A DNA stretch of 7,899 bases from Sulfurimonas sp. (GCA_024762705.1 JANTGW010000039.1:1-7899); one strand, 5' to 3'; numbered from the stretch's first letter, positions 1 through 6,845 are shown. Made by a program: numbers and translations. The notes: generated from the letters alone by a model not told the origin.

Positions 1-137
1 TCATATTCGTAGCCTATGGTTAAGAGCAATGCTCCTAATCCGTAGAGTTTTATTATTGGTAGATAAAATGTTTTTGATATTTCAGCCTGCACTAAAACCG
101 ATTCATTTTTATGAAGAATCTTTTTTAACTGTTCTAT
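1..137 (-). CDS. Partial membrane protein with PH-like (DUF304/bPH_2-type) N-terminus, cut by window edge
   Basis: An open frame of 45 codons runs from just after fadD to the window edge and remains open; the C-terminus is missing. The peptide begins IEQLKKILHKNESVLVQAEI and continues into a hydrophobic stretch (about residues 26-43) that looks like a first membrane helix. A short amphipathic start with an N/G-E-x-V-L-x-x-A core, then S-x-x-x-F-x-x-P and a membrane helix, resembles bacterial PH-domain (DUF304) membrane proteins, but this is pattern memory from a fragment. It sits 15 bp downstream of the fadD stop on the same strand and in the same frame, separated by two in-frame stops (TAG, TAA), so it is probably co-transcribed with fadD. 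The start is uncertain: the Shine-Dalgarno AAAAGGA is 6 nt from an ATA codon, and no ATG, GTG or TTG is nearby. The first conventional in-frame start is a GTG at 92-90, which would remove the conserved segment. Confidence 0.55.
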   Translation of the reverse strand, partial: MEQLKKILHKNESVLVQAEISKTFYLPIIKLYGLGALLLTIGYEY

Positions 138-143
138 GATATT

Positions 144-150
144 TCCTTTT
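144..150 (-). promoter_or_regulatory. Shine-Dalgarno for the PH-like gene, pointing to an ATA start
   Basis: On the minus strand AAAAGGA lies at 150-144, directly after the tandem stops of fadD. A 6-nt spacer puts the expected initiation codon at 137-135, which reads ATA; the codon before it is ATC. The spacing is ideal for ATA and short for ATC. The site supports translation of the downstream frame but not a standard start codon. Confidence 0.5.
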
Positions 151-152
151 TA

Positions 153-1832
153 CTATTCGGTATAAAGAAATCTTTTTATTTTTTTGGTAGGTGTTTTTAC
201 AAAAGGCTCAATCTGCTCTATAAATTTTTGAATTTTTGAGAATGATGCTAGTTGAGAGTTTACCTCAACCCGCATATTCTCCAAATATTCTGCGATTTTT
301 TCTCTTACTTCCTGCTCAGGCATATTGTGTGCATGAAACATTTTATCGATAAGATCATAGTCTAAATGTATTCTGGCAACAAGTTTTCCGTCTTTTTCCA
401 TAACAAGTGAATCAAGAACCGCTTCATTTTGGTTTATGATGGCTTCAATTTGTTCCGGGTAAATATTTTCTCCACCAGGCCCTATGATGACATTTTTACT
501 GCGTCCGCTAATAAACAGATAGCCGTCTTCATCTATATAGCCTAAATCACCCGTATAAAACCATCCATCTTTAATGACCTCTTTTGTCTGTTCCTCATCT
601 TTATAGTATCCAATCATCACACTTGGAGATCTTGTAATAATCTCACCTTCACCGTTTTGTGGATTTGGATCTTTTATTTGAACTTCAACACCAACCATAG
701 GTAAACCTGTTGAACCTATTTTGATTGGGTATCCCATTCTTCCTCCGGCTATAAGAGGAGATGTCTCTGTGAGCCCATAGCCTACAATATAAGGAAAATT
801 TGCTTCAACTAAAAATTTTTCAACAAAAGGAGAGAGCGCTGCCCCTCCAATACCAAAGAATCTGATCTTTCCTCCAAAAGTCTTTATAAGTTTTTTTCCG
901 GCGATTTTATTGAGGATTTTTCTTATAAAAGGAATAGAGTAGAGTGTTTTCATAATAAATGAACCGGTAAACTTTGGTAATACCTTGTTTTTGTAAATTT
1001 TTTCTATAATAAGAGGGACACTAAGCATCATTGTAGGCTTTACACTTGCAAAAGCTTTGATAAGAATATTTGGTGTTGGCACTTTGTCTATATATACAAT
1101 GTCAGATCCGTGAAGTATAGGCAGAATCATTCCGACTGTACATTCAAAAGTATGTGCCAAAGGTAAAATAGATAAAAATGTGTCTTCTGGCAGTACATTG
1201 ACGTTTTTATAAGCACTCATTGCATTTGTTACAAGGTTTTTATGTGAAAGCATAACACCTTTGGAGTGGCCTGTCGTTCCTGAAGTGTAGAGTAATGCTG
1301 CCATATCGTCTTCATCAGGTCTTGGCAGTTCCTTTGGAGCCATCTTTTGTGTAAGTTTTGATATGTAGCTATGGTTTGTCAGATCATCTATCATTGTTAA
1401 ATCATCAAGTTTGATAACAAATTTCATATTGGAGTTTTCCAATTCTTCTATGGTATGAAGATGTTTTTGGGAGACAAAAACCGCTTTAGCTTCTGAATGT
1501 CTTATAATGTGCTGTACATCAGCAGGGTTGAAGTCGGGAAGAATAGGTACGATGACTCCACCGAAGTAGGTAACTGCAAAATATGCCACAGCCCAATTAG
1601 GCATGTTTTCACTTAACAGAGCAACTTTTTCTCCTTTTTTGACCCCATTCTTTTTTAACAGTTTTATCATTGCATCTACATTCTGACCAAGTTGTTCATA
1701 GGTCATAGGTTCCTGGTCGACTTTTGAAAGTACTTTTTTAGGACCATAAAGTTCAATTGAACGCTTTAATAGGCTTGGGAGCGTGTAGTTTTGCATATTT
1801 TCATAAGGGTATGTTATTGTTTCATGTGTCAT
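153..1832 (-). CDS. fadD: AMP-forming acyl-CoA synthetase (long-chain fatty acid-CoA ligase type)
   Basis: This 559-residue adenylate-forming enzyme should activate a carboxylic acid, probably a fatty acid, with ATP to an acyl-adenylate and then transfer the acyl group to CoA or possibly ACP. The ANL-family motifs are complete and in order: phosphate-binding loop LLYTSGTTGHSKGVMLSH (180-197), GYGLTETSP (351-359), linker DGWFYTGDLG (422-431), hinge region ISGRSKNVIIGPGGENIYPE (441-460), and the C-terminal KTPTKKIKR (546-554), where K551 matches the catalytic lysine. Length is typical of the FadD/FACS group. The ATG at 1832 has an AAGAAG purine stretch upstream; the internal Met13 has none. A PH-like membrane gene follows 15 bp downstream. 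Substrate cannot be read from sequence. Autotrophic Campylobacterota generally lack full beta-oxidation, so recycling of membrane or exogenous fatty acids is more likely than catabolism (inference). Confidence 0.9.
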   Translation of the reverse strand: MTHETITYPYENMQNYTLPSLLKRSIELYGPKKVLSKVDQEPMTYEQLGQNVDAMIKLLKKNGVKKGEKVALLSENMPNWAVAYFAVTYFGGVIVPILPDFNPADVQHIIRHSEAKAVFVSQKHLHTIEELENSNMKFVIKLDDLTMIDDLTNHSYISKLTQKMAPKELPRPDEDDMAALLYTSGTTGHSKGVMLSHKNLVTNAMSAYKNVNVLPEDTFLSILPLAHTFECTVGMILPILHGSDIVYIDKVPTPNILIKAFASVKPTMMLSVPLIIEKIYKNKVLPKFTGSFIMKTLYSIPFIRKILNKIAGKKLIKTFGGKIRFFGIGGAALSPFVEKFLVEANFPYIVGYGLTETSPLIAGGRMGYPIKIGSTGLPMVGVEVQIKDPNPQNGEGEIITRSPSVMIGYYKDEEQTKEVIKDGWFYTGDLGYIDEDGYLFISGRSKNVIIGPGGENIYPEQIEAIINQNEAVLDSLVMEKDGKLVARIHLDYDLIDKMFHAHNMPEQEVREKIAEYLENMRVEVNSQLASFSKIQKFIEQIEPFVKTPTKKIKRFLYTE

Positions 1833-1863
1833 AGTTTTATCTTCTTTGTTAATTTGTTATATT

Positions 1864-1891
1864 ATTATACATACTATTTCTTTAATGTAAA
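1864..1891 (-). promoter_or_regulatory. Sigma70-type promoter for fadD
   Basis: Reading the minus strand, TTTACA (1891-1886) is followed after 16 nt by a perfect TATAAT (1869-1864). Transcription would begin near 1857, giving a leader of about 25 nt before the ATG at 1832. It is a good match to the housekeeping consensus and stands in the divergent intergenic region. Confidence 0.6.
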
Positions 1892-1930
1892 ATGTTGAAC
1901 GATTAAATATGCAATTAATTTTAATATGAG

Positions 1931-1936
1931 TACAAT
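1931..1936 (+). promoter_or_regulatory. Possible -10 box for the DUF6394-like/K+ channel pair
   Basis: TACAAT at 1931-1936 would place a transcription start near 1943, about 27 nt before the ATG at 1970. No -35 match is seen at the right distance; the upstream bases are AT-rich, which is common for epsilonproteobacterial promoters. This is the best candidate among several weak ones. Confidence 0.35.
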
Positions 1937-1969
1937 CTAACATATTATTTATATTTGGAGAGACAATAA

Positions 1970-2350
1970 ATGAATACGCATAAAACGATATCCGGTTTTT
2001 TTTTCATATTGGCAATGACGCTTAACTTTGGTTTTTTTTATGGAGAACCAACCACGTTGGCTCAGCATAGTGCATATGAGCTTTTTGCAGCAATCATTGT
2101 AAATCTGATCGCAACAGTATTGAAGCTCGGTGACAGAACGCAACTTGGTGCAGTGTTACTTGCGACAAGCTTGGTTGCAGATATTCAACTCATAGCTGCT
2201 GCTACCATATGGGCATTTGCCATTTATGTGGCAAAACATGTAGGGGTAGAAGCAACGACAGCTATTGTATCTGTAGCAGGTGGAGCATTACTTGCAAACA
2301 TTGTTTCAGTAATCTTATTTGTTGGTGATACTATTAAGTCAAAAAGATAA
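1970..2350 (+). CDS. Small four-helix membrane protein, DUF6394-like
   Basis: This 126-residue, mostly hydrophobic protein has about four predicted membrane helices (roughly 7-24, 36-53, 58-86 and 95-118) and a short basic tail TIKSKR. A conserved-looking core, YELFAAIIVNLIATVLKLGD followed by RTQLGAVLLATSLVADIQL, matches my memory of the uncharacterised DUF6394 family, which I recall next to TrkA-type K+ channel genes in proteobacteria. The ATG has a strong GGAGAG ribosome site at 1957-1962, 7 nt upstream. The channel gene starts 6 bp after the stop, so the two are very likely one operon with possible translational coupling. Two long T tracts (9 at 1996-2004 and 8 at 2032-2039) fall in the first helix. 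No catalytic motif is visible. A role as channel accessory subunit is inference from context only. Confidence 0.8.
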   Translation: MNTHKTISGFFFILAMTLNFGFFYGEPTTLAQHSAYELFAAIIVNLIATVLKLGDRTQLGAVLLATSLVADIQLIAAATIWAFAIYVAKHVGVEATTAIVSVAGGALLANIVSVILFVGDTIKSKR

Positions 2351-2356
2351 ATTTTT

Positions 2357-4024
2357 ATGAATGAAATAAATGAGCAGATAATTTGGATTGTTCTTAAAAG
2401 GTTAAGAACTCCTTTTCTTGTCATTATTGTTACTTTTGCAATTTCCATTTTGGGTCTAGTGCTCATTCCGGGGACCGATGATGCCGGAAATCCGTACCAG
2501 ATGAGCTTTTTTGATGCTTTTTATTTTATAACATATACTGCTAGTACTATCGGTTTTGGAGAGACTCCTTATGCCTTTAATTATCAGCAGCGAATGTGGG
2601 TAAGTTTTGCCATATACTTTACCGTTATAGGGTGGTTCTATGGCATAGGTGCGATAGTAGCATTAATTCAGGATGAGGCTCTGAAAAAAGCACTGGGCAA
2701 AAATACTTTTAGAAAGCAGGTTGAAAATATAAAAGAACCTTTTTATATTATTTTAGGCTATAACAGTATTACAAAAAGTATCATCGATAGGCTTAACAGT
2801 CATGATTATAGAATCGTAATTTTGGACAAGGATCCGGAGAAAATCGAAGAAGTAATGCTGGAAAACTTTCATCCTTCTGTACCTGCTTTTATGGCAGATG
2901 CAACAAATCAAAAAATGCTCAAAATTGCAGGAATTCATCAAAAAAACTGCGTGGGAATCATTTCTCTTTTTGAAGATGATATGGTGAACTCAAAGATCGC
3001 TACTATCAGCAAGCTTTTAAATAAAAAAATAGATATTATTGTAAAAGCTACATCCAAACAACAGGTCGAACACTTTAAAAGTATGAATTTACAACATGTA
3101 AAAAATCCGTTTGATATTATATCAAAGCGAATTTTTTACGGTATTACTGCACCGCATATCTGGCTTTTAGAAATGTGGATGTATGGACATATACTTAAAA
3201 TTAAAGAGCGTGACCGTTTTCCAAAAGGAAAATATATCATATATGGCAACGGCAGGATGGGAAAAGCCATTCAGGAAGGGCTTCAAAAGGCAGGAGTGCA
3301 ATATACAATCAGAGACTTTGATTCTCAAAAATATATTGAAGAAAAAAAGTCAACAATTTTTGGTGATGAAGATGATGTTGAAGATCTTTTGAATCTTGGA
3401 GTAAAAGAGAGTGTTTGTATAATTGCAGCAACACATAATGACCTTTTAAACCTGACAATCATCAATAAGGCAAAACAACTTAACCCTGGTATATATACAA
3501 TAGCACGTGAGAATACACTTAATGATCTGAATATTTTCAAAGCATCAAAAATCAATAAAATATATGTACTGGAAAAAATTCTTGCAGATGCTACATATAA
3601 TTATATAGCAAGACCTCTGGCTGACTTATTTATTAAAGAAGTAAGAAAAAAAGATGATCAGTGGGCTGAAGTAATTGTTAATATGCTTAATAATGTTACT
3701 GGAATGAATCCGGCATATTTTGAAACACAGATTAACGATGAGAATGCTTATGCATTAACATTAAAACTCAATGAGGGAACTAATGTAACATTAGCTGATC
3801 TGAGAAGATCCCGTTCTGACAGAAGTGAGCTCTTACATGTAGTCTATTTGCTGCTTAAGCGAGGAGATGAGGTCTATTTAATGCCCGATTCAAGAATGAG
3901 TTTAAAGGTAGGGGATGAATTGTTGATAGTTTCAGATGAAGAAAGCTATGAAGATTTTGAATATATTGTCAACAATATTTATGAACTGGAATATGTTTTA
4001 GCTTTTACAAATACTACAGAGTAA
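2357..4024 (+). CDS. Two-helix potassium channel with tandem RCK (TrkA-N) domains
   Basis: The 555-residue protein is built like a ligand-gated K+ channel of the GsuK type. Membrane helix 1 is at about 18-37, the pore helix and filter TASTIGFGE at 61-69 (TIGFG corresponds to the K+ signature TVGYG), and helix 2 at 81-105. The first nucleotide-binding RCK region begins YIILGYNSIT (130-139), with acidic D157 at the end of the second strand; the second begins YIIYGNGRMG (293-302), with D320 in the same role. A TrkA-C-like region covers about 455-530. Only the second RCK has a canonical GxGxxG loop; the first reads G-Y-N-S-I-T. Four subunits would form an eight-RCK gating ring controlled by NAD(H), another nucleotide or ions; the actual ligand is unknown. 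The gene lies 6 bp after the DUF6394-like gene. Its ATG has only a weak AAAAGA ribosome site, which fits translational coupling. Confidence 0.9.
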   Translation: MNEINEQIIWIVLKRLRTPFLVIIVTFAISILGLVLIPGTDDAGNPYQMSFFDAFYFITYTASTIGFGETPYAFNYQQRMWVSFAIYFTVIGWFYGIGAIVALIQDEALKKALGKNTFRKQVENIKEPFYIILGYNSITKSIIDRLNSHDYRIVILDKDPEKIEEVMLENFHPSVPAFMADATNQKMLKIAGIHQKNCVGIISLFEDDMVNSKIATISKLLNKKIDIIVKATSKQQVEHFKSMNLQHVKNPFDIISKRIFYGITAPHIWLLEMWMYGHILKIKERDRFPKGKYIIYGNGRMGKAIQEGLQKAGVQYTIRDFDSQKYIEEKKSTIFGDEDDVEDLLNLGVKESVCIIAATHNDLLNLTIINKAKQLNPGIYTIARENTLNDLNIFKASKINKIYVLEKILADATYNYIARPLADLFIKEVRKKDDQWAEVIVNMLNNVTGMNPAYFETQINDENAYALTLKLNEGTNVTLADLRRSRSDRSELLHVVYLLLKRGDEVYLMPDSRMSLKVGDELLIVSDEESYEDFEYIVNNIYELEYVLAFTNTTE

Positions 4025-4082
4025 AACATAATCTTTTCTTTTGTATAAATAGTGTATTATTCGTTTATTATATTACACCATT

Positions 4083-4087
4083 AAAGG
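4083..4087 (+). promoter_or_regulatory. Shine-Dalgarno fixing a TTG start for ygiQ
   Basis: AAAGG at 4083-4087 is 7 nt before TTG at 4095. The frame upstream is open only back to a TAG at 4050-4052 and holds no ATG or GTG. The next in-frame Met (residue 32) lies inside the conserved N-terminal domain, so TTG is the best start. Confidence 0.65.
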
Positions 4088-4094
4088 CCGCAGT

Positions 4095-5876
4095 TTGAGC
4101 AGAAGAAACAAAAACAGAAACAATAATCCAAAAAGAGAGACTGTCACTTTTACTGAAAAAGATTTTCTTCCTACAACTCGTGCAGAGATGGATGCGAGAG
4201 GATGGGATTATTGTGATGTTATATTGGTCAGCGGTGATGCTTATATAGATTCTCCTTTTATCGGTGTTGCCATGGTCGGACGTATGCTTGAACGTATGGG
4301 TTATAAAGTAGGAATGATAGGACAGCCTGATGTTAATTCCGCCGATGATATTGCACGTTTAGGTGAACCTCGTTTATACTGGGGTGTAAGTGGCGGCAGT
4401 GTTGACTCCATGGTAAGTAACTATACGGCTACAAAGAAGTTTAGAAACTCGGATGATTATACACCGGGTGGAAAGAACAACAAGCGTCCTGACCGTGCCG
4501 TACTTGTCTATACAAATCTTATAAGACGATATTTCAAGAATACGGTGCCTATTGTATTGGGCGGTATTGAAGCGAGCCTTAGGCGTGTGAGTCATTATGA
4601 TTACTGGTCAAATAAACTCAAAAAGCCTATTTTATTTGATTCCAAAGCTGATGTAATGATATACGGTATGGGAGAGATAGCGCTAGAGCAGCTCACACGT
4701 GCAATAGATGAAAAAAGAGATTATACAGACATACGTGGAATATGTTATATCTCTAAAGAACCAGTATATGAATACCATCAGCTTCCGTCACACCAAGAAT
4801 GTGTGGAAAATAAAGAGAAGTATATAGATCTCTTTGATCTGTTCTATGACAACAATGACCCAATAGCGGCAAAAGGTCTGTGTCAGCCGGTTGACAGCAG
4901 GTATCTCATCCAAAATCCTCCCTGTGATCATTTGAATGAAGATGAGATGGATGCAAACTCAAACCTGCCTTTTACGAGAGAATTGCATCCTTATTATGCC
5001 AAAGAGGGTAAAGTGAAATGTCTGGAGACAATCAAATTTTCGATTATGACACATCATGGATGCTGGGGAGAGTGTAATTTCTGTGCTATCGGTGTGCATC
5101 AGGGACGCACGATTAGAACACGTTCTGAAAAAAATATTTTAGCTGAAGCAAAAGATTTTAATAAGTACAAAGACTATAAAGGCATTATCTCTGATGTCGG
5201 TGGGCCTACTGCCAATATGTACGGTTATGAGTGTAATAAAAAGCTAAAACTCGGCACCTGCGATCATCAGCGTTGTGTAGATGCAAATCATCTGTGTAAG
5301 AGTATGAAAGTGGACCATTCGCGTAATATTAACCTTTTACGTCAGGTTCGCGAAGTCGAAGGTGTGAGAAAGGCCTTTGTTGCATCAGGTGTCAGGTATG
5401 ATCTGATAAATGCAGATAAAAAGCATGGTTATTCTTACTTAAAAGAGATGGTAAAGCATCACATATCAGGACAGATGAAAGTCGCGCCTGAACATACGCA
5501 GCAGCATGTACTCGAACTGATGGGAAAACCAGGTAAGCAAGAATTGATAGATTTTAAACACTTGTATGACAAACTCAACAAAGAAGAGGGCAAGCAGCAG
5601 TTCTTGACATATTATCTCATAGCTGCACATCCCGGATGTGATGAGAAAGACATGCATGAGTTGAAGCGTTTTACAAGGGATGAGTTGCAGATGAATCCTG
5701 AGCAGGCTCAAGTCTTTACTCCAACTCCGGGCACGTATTCGGCTGTAATGTATTACACAGAAATGGATCCGGTGACTAGAAAGAAAATCTTTGTGGAAAA
5801 AGACACAAAACGTAAAGAGAAACAAAAGAGAATTGTTGTTGCAAAAGATAGTTTTGCTTCAGGATTTGCCTCTTAA
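4095..5876 (+). CDS. ygiQ: YgiQ-family (UPF0313) radical SAM protein
   Basis: This 593-residue protein belongs to the YgiQ/UPF0313 radical SAM family, whose reaction is not established. An N-terminal Rossmann-like domain of the cobalamin-binding type covers about 20-200 (SGDAYIDSPFIG at 46-57, VPIVLGGIEASLRR at 151-164). The radical SAM core carries CWGECNFC at 323-330: C323, C327 and C330 in the CxxxCxxC pattern bind a 4Fe-4S cluster that cleaves SAM. A second cysteine group, C380, C389, C394 and C401, matches a cluster I recall in E. coli YgiQ. Further family-like segments are VAPEHT (463-468) and the FTPTPGTYSA stretch (541-550). The C-terminus is lysine-rich and shorter than in the enterobacterial protein of about 740 residues. 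Translation starts at TTG. A possible -10 (TATTAT, 4055-4060) lies in the 70-bp gap after the K+ channel gene. Its end overlaps the convergent methyltransferase gene by 4 bp. Confidence 0.93.
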   Translation: MSRRNKNRNNNPKRETVTFTEKDFLPTTRAEMDARGWDYCDVILVSGDAYIDSPFIGVAMVGRMLERMGYKVGMIGQPDVNSADDIARLGEPRLYWGVSGGSVDSMVSNYTATKKFRNSDDYTPGGKNNKRPDRAVLVYTNLIRRYFKNTVPIVLGGIEASLRRVSHYDYWSNKLKKPILFDSKADVMIYGMGEIALEQLTRAIDEKRDYTDIRGICYISKEPVYEYHQLPSHQECVENKEKYIDLFDLFYDNNDPIAAKGLCQPVDSRYLIQNPPCDHLNEDEMDANSNLPFTRELHPYYAKEGKVKCLETIKFSIMTHHGCWGECNFCAIGVHQGRTIRTRSEKNILAEAKDFNKYKDYKGIISDVGGPTANMYGYECNKKLKLGTCDHQRCVDANHLCKSMKVDHSRNINLLRQVREVEGVRKAFVASGVRYDLINADKKHGYSYLKEMVKHHISGQMKVAPEHTQQHVLELMGKPGKQELIDFKHLYDKLNKEEGKQQFLTYYLIAAHPGCDEKDMHELKRFTRDELQMNPEQAQVFTPTPGTYSAVMYYTEMDPVTRKKIFVEKDTKRKEKQKRIVVAKDSFASGFAS

Positions 5877-6790
5877 TCTTTACGGATAGATGTAGCCGTA
5901 ACAAAAATGTAGTCCTTGCCTGTAATGGTCACACGAAACTTTTTTTGTTGCAGGTATTTTTTTGCAAACATAACATCCTTGTAAAGCAGCCCCATTTCTG
6001 AAAACGGGTAGTTCTTTACCCTTGCACCATAGATCATCTCTCCGTCGATCCAGCGGCAGTTTGGAAAGCCGAGTATCATGGCCCCCTCACGTTTGAGCTG
6101 GTTTTGTACGATGGACATTAGTACTTTGTTGTACTCCAAATTTGAGCTTTGCAGGGTTCCGATGCTTATGATGAGGTCAAATCGTCCGAGGTCCAGTTTT
6201 TCCAGTTCATTGATGTTACTTACATGTAATGTGATATTTGGCGTATTTTTGAACTTTTCTTTTGCTGCATCAATGGCGGATTCACAGTAATCTATGCCGA
6301 CAAGTTCAAGCTCATGAAAATTGTCTGCGACAGCTTGTATAGCCTCAAATTCATCACCGCTGTTAATGCCTAAGTTTAATATCCTCATACGTTTATTTAC
6401 ATGTACATTTTGCAAAGCCTGTGTATATGAATGGACAAAAGAGGCTTCTTCATTCTTATGAATCTGTCCAAAAATAGAGTTTTCCCCATACTTTTCCTCT
6501 TTTTGAACAATATTTTTATGAAAACTACAGTCTTGGTTTAGTTTTTCATAGCGGATGCAGACAAGATTTTCATCTACTGTTTTTGGTGTGAGCATTTTGC
6601 ATTGCAGTACATGAGCCAAATCAATCCAGCTTTTGTAACCTCTGTATATGTATTTTATACCGTTACATGTAACGGTATTTCCATTATATGTAGAAGTAAC
6701 AAAATCAGGACTTATGATTGTAAACTCTACTACTTCTTTTGCCTGAAGTGTATTAATGACATTTTGTAACTTTTTTGTGATTTCTATCAT
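5873..6790 (-). CDS. Class I SAM-dependent methyltransferase with an extra N-terminal region
   Basis: From the ATG at 6790 this is a 305-residue protein. The C-terminal half is a Rossmann methyltransferase: motif I RILNLGINSGDE (about 136-147), the acidic end of strand 2 in ELVGIDYCESA (161-171, D167), and the motif IV region FDLIISIGTLQSS (204-216). It should transfer a methyl group from SAM; the substrate is unknown. The first 110 or so residues form a separate region I do not recognise, with STYNGNTVTCNGIKYIYRGY resembling a small beta-rich fold. The frame extends upstream to an ATG at 6814 and a TTG at 6862. I prefer 6790 because a perfect -10 box lies at 6826-6821, inside the longest version. 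The ATG at 6814 falls just where transcription would begin, so a leaderless start is possible. No good ribosome site precedes any of these starts. The TAA overlaps the ygiQ stop. Confidence 0.8.
   Translation of the reverse strand: MIEITKKLQNVINTLQAKEVVEFTIISPDFVTSTYNGNTVTCNGIKYIYRGYKSWIDLAHVLQCKMLTPKTVDENLVCIRYEKLNQDCSFHKNIVQKEEKYGENSIFGQIHKNEEASFVHSYTQALQNVHVNKRMRILNLGINSGDEFEAIQAVADNFHELELVGIDYCESAIDAAKEKFKNTPNITLHVSNINELEKLDLGRFDLIISIGTLQSSNLEYNKVLMSIVQNQLKREGAMILGFPNCRWIDGEMIYGARVKNYPFSEMGLLYKDVMFAKKYLQQKKFRVTITGKDYIFVTATSIRKD
6657..6678. repeat. Perfect 22-bp palindrome inside the methyltransferase gene
   Basis: The half-site ATACCGTTACA (6657-6667) is followed immediately by its exact reverse complement (6668-6678), with no spacer and no mismatch. 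It encodes residues N38 to I45 of the methyltransferase, about 112 nt inside that gene. It could be an operator for a dimeric regulator or a short hairpin in RNA; neither is shown. The central TTACATGTAA recurs at 6220-6229. Confidence 0.7.
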
Positions 6791-6816
6791 AGTTTGATGA
6801 GTAAAGTATAACATAC

Positions 6817-6845
6817 TTGAATTATACACTGTTATTAGATAAAAT
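6817..6845 (+). promoter_or_regulatory. Promoter for the unrecognised acidic protein gene
   Basis: TTGAAT (6817-6822) and TAAAAT (6840-6845) are separated by exactly 17 nt, close to the sigma70 consensus. Transcription would start near 6852, giving a leader of about 20 nt before the ATG at 6872. It overlaps the opposing methyltransferase promoter. Confidence 0.55.

Noticed and set aside
150..155. Readthrough fusion of FadD with the following in-frame PH-like frame
   Set aside because: The two frames are in phase, but TAG is followed at once by TAA, and a ribosome site lies between them; two separate genes are far more likely.
1949..2466. Minus-strand frames across the DUF6394-like gene and the channel gene start
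   Set aside because: They are antisense to a clear operon and have no start signals or recognisable protein features.
4025..4094. Terminator or riboswitch between the K+ channel gene and ygiQ
   Set aside because: I found no GC-rich hairpin followed by T residues and no aptamer-like structure in these 70 bp; only weak -10-like boxes are present.
5466..5825. 119-codon open frame on the minus strand inside ygiQ
   Set aside because: It lies fully antisense to a well-supported gene, has no ribosome site and shows no protein-like pattern; it is a coding shadow.
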